64,000 nt of DNA. It comes from Riptortus pedestris (taxonomy: Eukaryota; Arthropoda; Insecta; Hemiptera; Alydidae). The translations under genes and the position numbers were made by a program. Positions 10,985-23,009 of this stretch are shown in pieces (the stretch's first letter is position 1; every line of letters begins with the position of its first letter). A model generated the notes under the pieces. That model did no database searches. It had not been told where the DNA came from and saw only the letters and a list, made by a program, of their open reading frames with translations. The stretch covers positions 75,433,501 through 75,497,500 of the forward strand of contig CM032228.1 of NCBI GenBank assembly GCA_019009955.1, read 5' to 3'.

Positions 10985-12274
10985 ATGGAGATAAACTAGA
11001 TATACGCTAAAATCTATTGCGGTATATCAACAACTTTATTGGGTGCAAAAGACAACCTAATTAAACAAAACTTGGTATCTGAATTATCATCCACTCCTCC
11101 ATAAAAATTAGCTATGTTAGTATTTCTATGGACGTAAAGGGAGGGGGGGGGGTATCCGGGAAGCCTATTATCTCAATTACATTACAAAAGGTTTTAAGTT
11201 TGATATTTAAAATAACTTTTATTATACATACTTTTGTCGTTTAACAAAGTATACACGAGATATACGCTAAAACTATAGCGGGTGTAACCAATTGTTTTAG
11301 TACAAATTAATGGTTTTAAATCTCGGCAGCCCCCCCCCACCTCCTTTAATACTTATTTTTACTTGGAAATAACGGTATTTATTTCCAATGGAAATGAAAA
11401 CTATAAGAGCATTTTCATTATTCAATTTTGTATTACGTAATTTTTAAACAAAGTCATGATAAATTATACCAGGAGTGAGTGATAGCGGAAGTTGTGGGGA
11501 ATGAAACTCTTTAATTCTGGTATATAGTAGCTTATTTCCTCCGATATGTAGACTTTATTGAAACAACTATGTACTATATATAAATATTAAACGTTACTTG
11601 GAAATGCCATTATGGTAAAAGGCAATAAGCGTTTAAACTCGATTTGATTGTTTATAGAATTATTTAGGTTCCATGGAGTGCTACGATCCTTCCTCCTCAC
11701 CTTGCATTTTGAATATTAATTCAATTCTTTTTATGTTACCTCACGTATTTATTTCCACCGGGTAAATTATTTATTTGAAAAATCAAATTCTTTACTGTTT
11801 TGAATAATTAATTTAAGTAAAGCAATGCTGATAGCCCTCAAGCGGAAAGGGAAGTTGCACTGAGGCTAACACAGTTAATTGTGTTAACTTAATTCCTGTT
11901 AAATGTTGTTACTATTGGAATTTCAATTTACTTACAACCGACTATTTCTAAACTATGTGTGCTCGGAGTGGTTTTGAAAGAAATTTTGTGCATTATAGAT
12001 ACTACATAATTATAAGAAATGCTATCCGTGATTATGATTTGAATTATTCACTGTGTGTCAAACAGTAGAGAGGGATTGATTGAGAACTAATTTTCATTTA
12101 CTCTTTTTAATTCAAATTTCTATTCTATAAGTCACCTACAGTTACCTGGCCCTTATGGAAAAATAATAAGCCCAAACAGGAAGTATAATTAAACAAATTG
12201 AAGTCTTGCTATAAAAATACCCTCAATATTCAGCCTCTAATGATTTCCCGAGCAAAGCCGGGTACCTTAGCTAG
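10985..12274 (+). mobile_element. Second Helitron-like element with related 3' end
   Basis: Terminates GAGCAAAGCCGGGTACCTTA followed by GCTAG (CTAG at 12271-12274), then TATA, nearly the same end as at 10772. Internal sequence contains phrases such as GAGATATACGCTAAA (also near 41312 in related form). The 5' boundary is uncertain, and the interior could hold more than one element. Confidence 0.55.
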
Positions 12275-13425
12275 TATATAAATACTTATGATTCTGTATA
12301 TCTCGGTGTCCAAGGGGAACCTTTGGAAACTGTTTTTTTTTTTTATGTAAATAGTATGCATTTATTTCATTGACCGAAGTAGTTTTACAATTTGGAAATT
12401 ATATATAATTCCCTCAGATTCGACTACTGACTGAATGTAACTATGTTTTTTCCCATTAAATATACATACATGAAAACCGGAAACTTTTAATAATAGTGTG
12501 ATTTAGTTGAAAACTAGTTATGAACTCGTTGAATATTTTACAATTGGTATGAACAGTAGTTGAGCTGAAATTTCTGACAGTTACTAAGAAAATTTGGTCC
12601 TGTGTACGACCTTTTATATTTATAAGACTTAGGCACTGAGGTAAAAACATGTGTTTCACATAATCGACTTTAAAGCATGATCTATGATTTTAGAGATTAT
12701 GCTTAGTAATATTAGTAGGGGCAGCTTTTTTTCAAAGTCTAACATTTCTTTTAATATAGAAAATAGCAAATAAATGATTTATCATATATTTAAGATTGGA
12801 GTGTGTCCAAAGTATTTGGAACGTCCACCGTGTCGATCAATTCGGAATTGCAAAAACGCGTGCAGAGGAATGGCCTGAGCCTATTGTAAATGATGTAGTT
12901 GGAAACTGATTAGTGAAGAGCATGTTTGAGTTAAAAGCAATTTGGTGAATGAGGTTCAACGTTTTTTTCGTATGGTAGTTATAGTTATGAATATGGATGA
13001 TTGGGAAGTTTTGTGAGAAGTGGTGCCTGATTAGTAAAGTCCGTGGTTGAGTTGTAAGTGATTTGGTGGATGAGGTTGATGATATTATTGTATGTTAGTT
13101 ATATGTATGTAAGAGTTAATAGTGATGACTGTATTTGTGGGTGTTTCTACTTGAACAAAGTCTTCCTGATATAAGGAACCAGGGACCTGATGTAGACTTG
13201 CAATGAGTTCATATTTATTGGGTGAGCTACAGGTTGCGTACGATTCCATCTTCTGGTCTTGAAATTTTGGGTTTCTACCAACATAAACGATGAGTAGGAA
13301 TGGGAGTTTAAAGATTCGTGTAAACTTACCCCCCCCCCTCTCAGTTGTTATTAGAGATAGAGAAAACATCCAATGAACAACAATCTTAGGAAATAAAGTG
13401 AGCACTACGAATGGTTATATATCTC
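12275..13425. other. Unassigned sequence
   Basis: No supported gene. 12895-13085 contains two related imperfect units (GTTTGAGTT..AAG.AATTTGGTGAATGAGGTT and GGTTGAGTTGTAAGTGATTT...), suggesting a small old tandem duplication. A minus-strand frame of 106 codons at 13085-13405 shows no motif. Confidence 0.4.
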
Positions 13426-14730
13426 TAGAATATGCCTCATGGTAGAGGAACCAATTGATCAGGGTCAATAAAAGGGCCTTGTACTCTACTATTCTATAAG
13501 TATATTGATTTCTGGGCCCTTTATGTAGATGACACATTTGTCAGTTTTAGTGAGACGACATGAATGCGCTACTTTCCTACCTAAATAGCTGCCATGAGTC
13601 AATTAAATTCACCTTATAGAACGAGAAAGCTAAGAAGTTATGCTAACTAGATCTGGAGATAGAGAGGGATGGAGTGAGTCATAAATTCGGTATCTTCAGA
13701 AAGGCCTCACCCACCGACTTATTAATGCCAGCCGATTCTCCAGCCGAGGAACGGTTGGTGGACAGGCTTATTCAACCCAGATTTAAGAGGAAGTTGGCCA
13801 AGTAGCTGGAGAATGCCACGGTGGAAGAGCGCCCGCCCGAAAAATAAGTCGTTCCCTGTCTCCATCCCGTCCTTGGGCCCTGTATCAGAGAAAATAGGGA
13901 CCAAGTTGAGGAAAATTGGAATGGCTACTGCCTACAGGATCAAGCGGTCCTTGAAAAATTGTTTTCCCCGTGTGAAGGAATATGTGGACCCCCTGGATAG
14001 ATCTGGCGTATATAGGATCTCGAGCACGGGATGTGATCCCTCTTATGTGGGGCAGAGAGGAAGAAAGATAAGGACGAGGCTTAAGGAGCACCTGACACGT
14101 GACACTGAGTTTTTCGCACACGCCGAGAAATAGATTAGGATCTATGAGGAAAAGAAAGGAAGAGACTAAACACGGCTGAAGGGCTGCATATAAAGCTAGA
14201 CAGAACGGAGGGAGATGGAAATATTAATAAAACGGAAGAGGAGGCTAGGCTTCGGCATGTTAGTACGGGGCCTTGTCGTCTCTACGGGGACAGAGGTTCA
14301 GTCGCCAGACGGTTGTTGTCCAGGCTACACAGCTATAATCAGGTACCTCCTACATCTCCTCTCCATTATAAGTATTGGGTTGTTTATTTATTTTTTAGTT
14401 TGTCATTTGCATTACAGTTTTCCTATCTGTAAATTGTCTTTTTTTAATTAATATTTTATATGTTTTTATCTTTGACACAGGCTTATCGTTTTTAATTTTA
14501 TTAGTTGACTATTTTTTAAATTTTCTATTGGTTTTATCCTGGATAAGTATTGTATTTAATGATTCTATTCTTTTTTATTTTTTTGTGAGTGTTTTTTTAC
14601 ACTGTTGGCCATGCTTTGTTTGTTAGATAGAAGAAAGGTTTGTCAGCAGGCACTAACGATGGAGCGCTGACATTGCATAAAATAAAAACAATAGTGTATT
14701 AAGGTCTTTTTATTGATCTTGATCAATGGT
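13426..14730 (+). mobile_element. Penelope-like element remnant with inverted flanking repeats
   Basis: 13510-13560 encodes FWALYVDDTFVSFSE, with the RT YVDD box at 13522-13533. The frame 13813-14133 encodes the linker and a GIY-YIG nuclease: SGVYRISSTGCDPSYVGQ then RGRKIRTRLKEH. RT core and nuclease are in different frames with stops between, so the copy is dead. The remnant is bracketed by a motif at 13450-13478 (ACCAATTGATCAGGGTCAAT...) and its inverted counterpart at 14703-14730. Penelope elements are known to carry terminal repeats in direct or inverted arrangement, so these may be the element's own ends. Confidence 0.7.
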
Positions 14731-14930
14731 TATACAAATTTTTCTGATGAAAATCATAATAAAGCAGACATTTTTATTTTATTTTCCATCTCTCTACCCC
14801 CTCCCCATCTTCCGTCTGGTCCGATTCAGATGTTAATGAACATGGAAAACGCTTAAATATCGAGTTTTATTGAGCATGCTATTAAACCAAAAATGCGAAA
14901 AAAAAATAAATGAATATTTATGTAATTATT
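14731..14930 (-). repeat. HINE-like repeat, right-block fragment
   Basis: The reverse complement of 14785-14890 matches the TTAACAT..GAATC.GACC...GAGGGGG segment of the family, with AAATATCGAGTTT as in other minus-strand copies. No ends preserved. Confidence 0.4.
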
Positions 14931-16330
14931 ATATATATACACACACGCACACAAACAAAATGATGTAAAGGATAGTTGGGAATCGACTACAGGATGTCAT
15001 CAATCAATCAAGCTTGTTATATTTGAATTCCTTGAAATATCGGACTTCAATTGTATCATTCTTCAGATGAGCATATGGTGAATATGATTTACCAATTTTG
15101 TTTAGATTTAAGAGGAGAAAGAAAGAAATTTAAATAATTTGATAGTTATGTGGTGGAGCAAAACTTTGAATAAAAAGGAAACGGGAAAAAATGAATGAGA
15201 AGAAATTAGTACAATAAAATACTGAGTTCCTCGTACTCCATTTAAATTAAATATCATTATCTCTGTTACAATTTATATGTATGAAAAATGTCATTTAAAA
15301 ATAATTTACAGATCTTTTCTTGATTAACAAGAAGATCCCTATACAGGTTTTCTGTAGGAGAATGTGCTACGGTTTTCCACCCTTTTCAAAGTGGAAGCCC
15401 TTAGTCAATTTCAGAGGAAGGTGCAGATCTAGACGTCACAGCAATTCCAAATATGAAATGTCCACATTCTAAAGCTAGCGGTGTTTGAGTTAAGGTAGAT
15501 ACGTACAGACGCAATGCCATAACTAGGCAAAATGGATTTAGACATTTTTGGTGTAGCAGCACGAATATTACAATCACAAATACCTCCAAGTATTCTCGTA
15601 GTTGGCTTTTTTGGTAAGAACGCGAACTATGACGTACCTATTATTTTTTTGAGTCATCGGGGTAATCCAACAGCTTCTACATCTAACCAGCTTGAGGCTT
15701 CATGAAGAGCCTCACCCACAACTCTCTATCCACAGCTAATTGTTTCCTCATCAGCCAATCTATTCCTCACTGGTTTAATGATTTCTTTATTCCTCATTAC
15801 CATGTCATCCAAAGTCGCCACCTTGGTATTCTTCCTCACATAAGTGGTCTTTGGCAGTCTTTCTTCTGGCTTTCGGAAAACTTGTTCGGTCCACCTCAGA
15901 AGGTGTGTCCTCTATGTTGTACCCTGGTTCTTCTGTGTTGGTTCGGATAGTCATGTTATTCTCACTCGGTCTCTCCTTGTTTTACCGTTGACCCTAAGGG
16001 ATATTGGTATTAATAAAATAGAATGAGCAAAACAAGAGTACAAAAGATGCATTTGTGACAATATATTTCGCATTCATATACGTACTATGTAAATGCCTTA
16101 AAATATTTTGAGTGGAATGAAATATTTTTATTCCATCAATATGGCAAAATTAACTTTCATCAGTATCTAGATGGAGATTTTCAAAGTTCACCGACCCTGT
16201 GGGATATTTTAATCATCACTATTTTCGACTTACTGTCACCGCCTACAACATTCATAATTGCTTATGTTGATATAGTGTTATACTGATGGAGTACTATGTA
16301 TAGCTATGATGAAAGAATATTATTAATTGA
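14931..16330. other. Unassigned sequence; possible degenerate coding stretch
   Basis: 15660-15990, read on the minus strand, has discontinuous protein-like pieces (for example PTYVRKNTKVATLDDMVMRN) broken by stops. I do not recognise the family. The remainder is AT-rich without a supported gene. Confidence 0.3.
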
Positions 16331-16334
16331 AAAT

Positions 16335-17600
16335 AATTTTTTTTTAAATTTCTTGAATATACAGCTAAAAGATTAACAGGAAAAACTTGACTTCTACACT
16401 GAAAAATCCAAATTCATTATTTTTTCTAGAAAACGGAATATCCCTCAACTAAATATTCTACTTAACATTGTACCACTAGAACAGACTGACATAATTAATT
16501 AATAAAGGAATTCTCATTGACCGAAAACTAAATTGGAATAGTTACACTGACTACATATACACTAAAGTTTCAAAACTCATTACATATTAAGTATCGCTGT
16601 AAGAACAAACTGGGGTATGAAATCAGAATGCCTGAAAACTATTTGTGAAGGTGCAATTGTACCTTATATGTTAAACGGTATTTCAGTATGGCATTATGCA
16701 TTACGCAGAAAAAGGAACTTGAGGATATTTTATAGACTACAACGACTTTAAGGCATTAAAACTACTAAAGGGTATTGAACTATTTCTTATGAGGCTAGTT
16801 GTGTTTCAACTGCTATAATATTAGCAGAATATAAAGCAGAAGTACTGGCGATACTGTAAAACATAAAAAAATAACGACAAAGACATAATGAATATTACAA
16901 TAGATAAGTATATTGACTGCTCACAATGGTCACCTCACAAATGCACACACTTTCTAACGGAACATGAACAGGCAGGACATTATTTAACAAGATTTAAAAT
17001 TGAAGGATTTAACAAATGTACTTGCTACACACAGACAACACAAACGTTTTACATATGACTGTTCAACATATGATCATAATAGATCGAATTTCATAATGAA
17101 CATAATTTTAAATGGGGGTAAATCGCCAGAACCGCCTCATATATGATTTAATAAATATAATACAAAACTCATTAAGTTATCAAAAGTATAGATATGGATG
17201 TAGAAAAAGTACATTAGAATATAAAGTTGATTATGAGGATAGAGAGTTATAATACAATATACTAGTCTGACAATAAAAGGATTAATTAAAGAAGAGAAAA
17301 CCCGTAACATCGGTTGACTTTATTTAATTTGTTTTTTTTTTTCATTTTTTTTATTAATTTTATTTGTAATTATCTTACTTATTTCATAATTCTACTTTAA
17401 TTTTTTTAAATATTTAATCCTATTTTTATTTTATTTTTTAAAATTATATTTGATTATATGGTCATAACCCATTACAAAGTATATATTGTAAAAATGTATT
17501 TAAACAAAATCATAGATGTAAGATGACATGTGGCAGTGCCAACATGTACTCAAATGAATAACTTCTCATAGGGTTACTATGAGGAGAAAAACAAAATCCA
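16335..17600 (+). pseudogene. Decayed LINE, ORF2 3' part and 3' UTR
   Basis: Broken frames show the post-RT region (GMKSECLKTICEGAIVPYML then GISVWHYALRRK near 16610-16720) and the C-terminal LTEHEQAGHYLTRFKIEGF-CTCYTQ pattern near 16955-17050. The 3' end at about 17565-17590 (CTTCTCATAGGGTTACTATG AGGAG) matches the 3' end of the large LINE at 35.56 kb (minus strand), so both belong to related families. Many stops. It ends about 170 bases before the receptor A leader exon. Confidence 0.65.
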
Positions 17601-17764
17601 CATTTTAAAATTCCAAGGGTTTTGAAGAAACAGTATTTTAAACAACTAAGTAAGTGAAATGGCTATATCTTTAAAATGAAGATATGAAGGGGATATTCAT
17701 TTATTTATGTTTTATTGAATGTGAGTTTTAGTCATTATCCTGTATGCTTTTTGTTTTGTTTTAG

Positions 17765-17811
17765 GGTGCTTATGGAAGTTATTTGGACATATAAACCATA
17801 CGTACTTCGCT
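17765..17811 (+). promoter_or_regulatory. 5' leader exon segment of receptor A
   Basis: A T-rich tract and TTTTAG acceptor precede position 17765, and the following 47 bases resemble the 48 bases before the receptor B start (45943-45990). This implies a spliced, noncoding upstream exon whose position I cannot see. Confidence 0.6.
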
Positions 17812-20800
17812 ATGACTGATCAGGCCAGAGTTGGTGATGTCCATGATTTTTTAAGAGTACCGAAATGGGAGCTCTTTTTTTCTGGATTCACTGTAATGAA
17901 AAGAGGCACTTGGAGATATTACACTTACAATTTATACAGATTTATTGTTGTGTTACAACTAGTGATGGTAATTTCTATGGGATTTACTGCAGCTGTTCTG
18001 TGTGCCGACGACCTTGTACTATCTCTACAGTGTGTTCATACAGCACTCGTAGATGTTGAACTATCACTTAATCTAATGATTAGATTTTGCCCACAATACA
18101 GAGTTTTATTCAGAACATTAGAAATCTTAAAAGCTGGCGTGCATAAATACGATGAGGATGTACTGAATGGCGAGTACAAGGAAATTCAAAGAAAATACCT
18201 TCCCGAAATACGCCATTTGTTTAGAGTATTGTTGGTATGTGCATTCATCTCAAATGCGATAATTGTTCCAATTATGAACTTCATTTTTGTTGACGTTGAT
18301 GCTTCTAAAGAAGTAGTCAACCCATATTTACCCAGTTTCTTTTTCTATTTTCCTTTCAACACCGCGACAGTCATTGGGTATACTGTAGCCTATTCATTTA
18401 TTGCCTTTGCATATTTCACTATTGTAGCTCCCATTGTCCTCTCCATAGATTCCCTTTACGTCAGTTGTACTACTCAACTCAAAGCCCAGTTTCATATTTT
18501 GAATTACTCACTTCAGCATTTAGAAAAGAGAGCATATTCTGATTTTATGAAAATAGAAACATCAGAAAAGAAGAAAAGATTAATTGACAACTTATACAAC
18601 TCGAAGGAATTTCTGAATTCTCTAAGGATATGTTTTAGATCTAACATAATACATCATCAAAATATTATTGAGTAAGTCACCGTTTTTATATATTTATTGA
18701 TGTTTGTTTGATTTGCTTTGTTTAATGTCTTTTCTCACTTTCAGGCTGAAGAAGTCGTTCGAAGCATTCACTGGAGTAACATTGCTTCTAATTATTGGGC
18801 TTATGTCGAGTATTTTGGCAATCAATGTCATCGTAATTTTACAGGTAATTTTAGTTCTTTATTCGTTTTAAATAGTCATTTGAATTAATTCTTTAATAAT
18901 ATCCATTAAAAAAGTTATTCTCTTCCTATTTATAAGAATATGAAAGGTCCCTCCACAGCACCATTGTCAACTCTATCAAGGAATATTACAATAGGCAATA
19001 AGATATATAGGAATATAAGAATAAACTTAGTTTCATGAGTCTTGTCATCACGGGATGATACTTTTTGACATCTGTAATGAGTTAATTCAGAGGCATTAGT
19101 GACTGTTAAAACTGCTTACCTAGTTGCTTATTTCTCAAGTAGTTGAATTATTGATTCATTATTCTCTGTCTTAATTTTTTAATGATCATTTTTATATGAT
19201 ATCGAACTTCATCTAATTTATTTAATACGACCGCTGCCATGACGAGTACTTTCACCTTAATGTAGTATATTGACAAAGTCTTCTGTCTTGTTCCAATTGT
19301 GTAAAACAATTAAAAGTATGAACTTCTATGATGTTTGTGTGTGTCTATTTTTTGTGCTTGTATATGTGCGTTTTTCTGTCGGTCCTCTCTTTGATTGATT
19401 GAGTGTGTGTATACATATCAAATTGTTTTATTTATTTCTATAATTATTTCACATGGCTCAGTATAAGGTTTCTTCTTTCCAATGGTGTCATAATTTAAGA
19501 TTCTTTTTTTTTTTTTTTTTTTTTTTCAGAAACCTAATATTTACTTGGTAACTAATTCAATTATGGTTTTGATTTTTGAATTGTATTTCGTCATGCATTA
19601 CTGCCGTTTTGGAGATGATGTACTTGGAATAGTGAGTAATGAACAAATTTTCCTTTTTTCAACAATACAAAATAAATATTAGCTGCGGACAAACCATTTC
19701 ACTGGATTAAATAAAAAAAAATGAAAATTTCTCTTTTGCTTCAGAAATCTTTGAAGATTGGTTAATGAATGTTGATGTAATAATGGTAAGACTTCACGAT
19801 ACGCATATTCACGATATTTTAAAATTTTGAACTCAAGGAACAAGCCGGTCTTTTATTGTGCTCTTAACTATACAATTCAAGGGGCATTTTGAAAATAACA
19901 ATGTTTGATATCGATTATTAATTATATCCTTCAATAATAAATGTAAATTTATTTGTGATAACTTTTCTCCAAGAGGAAAAAAAATAACCTTCATGCAGGG
20001 GTTGCGTAAACTAAACAGATTTGCTGGCATACCACATTTTTGAATTCATATGTAACGTCATATTCCCTCAATTCATATAGGCCATCAATAGTTGAACCCG
20101 ATCCTATAACATTTTTTGATCCTACTCATAATAACGGAAACATTTTGAATTTAATAATTCTCCATCTTTATTCCGTGCCTGATTTCTGCCAATTACAAAT
20201 ATTATCTTTAGTGTTTACGGAAACGTCTAAATGTCGAGTATGGTTTGGGTACACATTTCTGCTTAATATCTCAGTTTGCTATATAGTATTTTTTTGCAGA
20301 TAAATATATTCTGTTTGAAATTTTATTTCTCCAGCTACTAAACTAAATAAAGTCATCTATATATTTTTTCCAGAGCAGTGAAATGTACGATGTTCTATAC
20401 GCCACTCCTTGGTACAACTGTGATGGTGCTTTTAAAAAATATCTGTCTATAGTTATATCAAATACTAGGAAACCTGTCGTCCTTAAAACGGCTTTACTTG
20501 AACTTCTGGCTTCAATGGACACATTCGGAATGGTCAGTATTTCATCTGTTTCATTCCATTTTATATTTAATTTTTAACTATTCTTATTTAAATGTTTATA
20601 AATGAACATCATTTGCAAAGCTTTATTCAGGAAAGCTGATGTTCCTATATATTCAGGTGAATTATGGTACATGGAAGCACATCTAGAAAGACATTTTAAT
20701 TTCGTAAATCCTAGTTTTTATTTCCATTTTACAGACTCGGTCTAGTAAAATTTCTTATGGAAAGACATAAATACAACCCTATTCGATGGAGATGGAGAGA

Positions 20801-20832
20801 TGGAGTGAGATATAAAGAGAGATACTATACTT

Positions 20833-20874
<42 letters not shown>

Positions 20875-22949
20875 AGGGATTTGCGATCTTGTTTTTCGCG
20901 GGATGTATTGAAAAACTACTGCTAACCATGGAGAACCTAGAATAAGTTCAGCACTGCCTAACTGCCTGTTCGTATTTGATTGAACTGAAACGAAAAATAT
21001 CATCTAGAGAGGATTGTATAAAACTTCATTCTATTCTTCAACACCATTTTCATCCGCAATAAATTTTTTAACTTGATGATAGAAATATACGTCAGTGATC
21101 CAAGGAAAAGCACAATGAAATATAGCTCTCATGTATAAAACTGTTAAAGAATATTTTTATGTCGAGAGCTAGCAAATATCTTTATTCATTGTAAAATAAT
21201 ATAATAACAAGTAAATGGGTAAAGGTAAATAAAACCGGTTATGAATATTATCAAAATATCCGCGTTATTATTGATAATTTCTATATACTTATGTATTCAA
21301 TTAATAGTAATATATTTCTTGTGTAATATTAAATACTCCCTTATACCTATTGCATGCTTGACAGAAAGCATTCGAGTTTTCTTTAAATATATAGAAACAA
21401 CAGAAATACGTAAAAAACTAAATGCCAATAATAAAAAAAATTTTTTATTTATTTATTAATATTAAATAAACGCCCTAAACAAAAAATACAAAAATTCTAG
21501 AAAAAAATTAGTAGCTCCCGGAGAGATTCGATCCCGAGTTCTTGCGGTCACTCGACCACGGGAACTCTTCAAGGGATTCAGAGCACGTCAAGGGCTTCAG
21601 GCAAACTTTAACATTTATTTTTAGATGAACTAGTGAGAAGTGCGTTCTCTTGCTTTAACAGAATTTGTTTTTCATTAGGTACTGCACACTAAGAAATTAT
21701 CGTTCAAATCGGTGATGGGAAGGCCATGCATTTGTGAACCTGAATCATCTAGGGAGGAGTGGAATACAAATTAGACTTGGAAGGGTGGGGGTTTGGAAAG
21801 GCAGTAGTGATAAAGTAATGTTGTGTTAAACCAAATGTTTATAATTATGTAAAAGGACAGAATTTAAACCAATCTGAATGTAAATATATCGTTCATACAT
21901 TTATTCAAATAAACGAAAATAAAGTTAAAATAAAATGAAAATACTATTTTTTGAACTCAATAATGAGTAATGAGACTAATATATAATGAGTAGTGAGACT
22001 AAGATTTAAAGAAACTGCTGTTTATTAACGTTCACTTTGTGCTGTTAATGCCCATTAGAGCTGATATTCTACAGGTCACCAGCCTTTGCTAGCCAATTTA
22101 GGACTAAGGACTTTATTTAATGAATTCATCACTAAATACATTTCTGTTGGTCTGGAGAAATTCGAACTCATGACTTAAGCTTTACCAAGTGATCTTAGGA
22201 CTAACGCCTACTCTTACATGGCTAGCCTGAGCCGCTAGATTTAAAGATAAAATAAAAATAATTCATTAAATTAAAATATTTTAATTTTTTTTTTAAGTAA
22301 GATTTGAACTTAAGTTTCTTTAAAGTAGAAATAAAAATCCAATAGTTAAGCAAGAAAAAATACCATTAGAAAAAATACAACAAATAATAAAATTGTTCGT
22401 CACATAGGAGCTGTGTCATATATCCTGATTTTCCATTTGAGGAATGACACGCTGATGATATAACATCACATTCGGTTTTCTATTTGTTCCGTAATACCAA
22501 CTAAATTTAAATGTTACTTGAAATTTTAACTGTACACGAGCTGTTTAGTATTAGTGAAGTTTGGCTGATTGTGAGATTGCTTAGGTATGAGTGGGATTGC
22601 ATAAATCCGATTTATATTCAGTGAAGAAAAATGCGCAAATGTTCTATGCATACACAATAGAATAGTTTCTTTTTAATATTTGTGGCATAAAATTTCCGTT
22701 TTCTATTATTATTTTTTCAAGAATATCTATATATTTTTTTCTTTTATACCTTATATTCTGTTGAGAAGTAAGTTATTTGCCGAATGCTTTTTGTTTCTTA
22801 ACGTTATATAAACTATCTAATACACCCGAATAACACAGTTATTATTGTTTTAATTTAAAATAAAATTACATAGATTTGAACAACGACCAAAACCTCTTAA
22901 ATAACGAAGGAATAAAATAATGTTTATAAATATTCGGCTAGAGAGACCA

Positions 22950-23009
<60 letters not shown>

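Noticed and set aside
14215..14451. 78-codon plus-strand frame downstream of the Penelope nuclease
   Set aside because: Hydrophobic T-rich readthrough of the 3' region; no conserved motif.
17772..17811. Receptor A N-terminus extended upstream of 17812
   Set aside because: The frame is open upstream in receptor A, but receptor B has an in-frame TAG at the equivalent place and the paralogous ATGs align.
20757..21003. Open frames across the (CT)n tract
   Set aside because: Openness comes from the dinucleotide repeat encoding Ser-Leu or Arg-Glu runs.
21500..21570. Functional tRNA gene in receptor A intron 4
   Set aside because: Only a B-box-like motif; no complete cloverleaf can be drawn.
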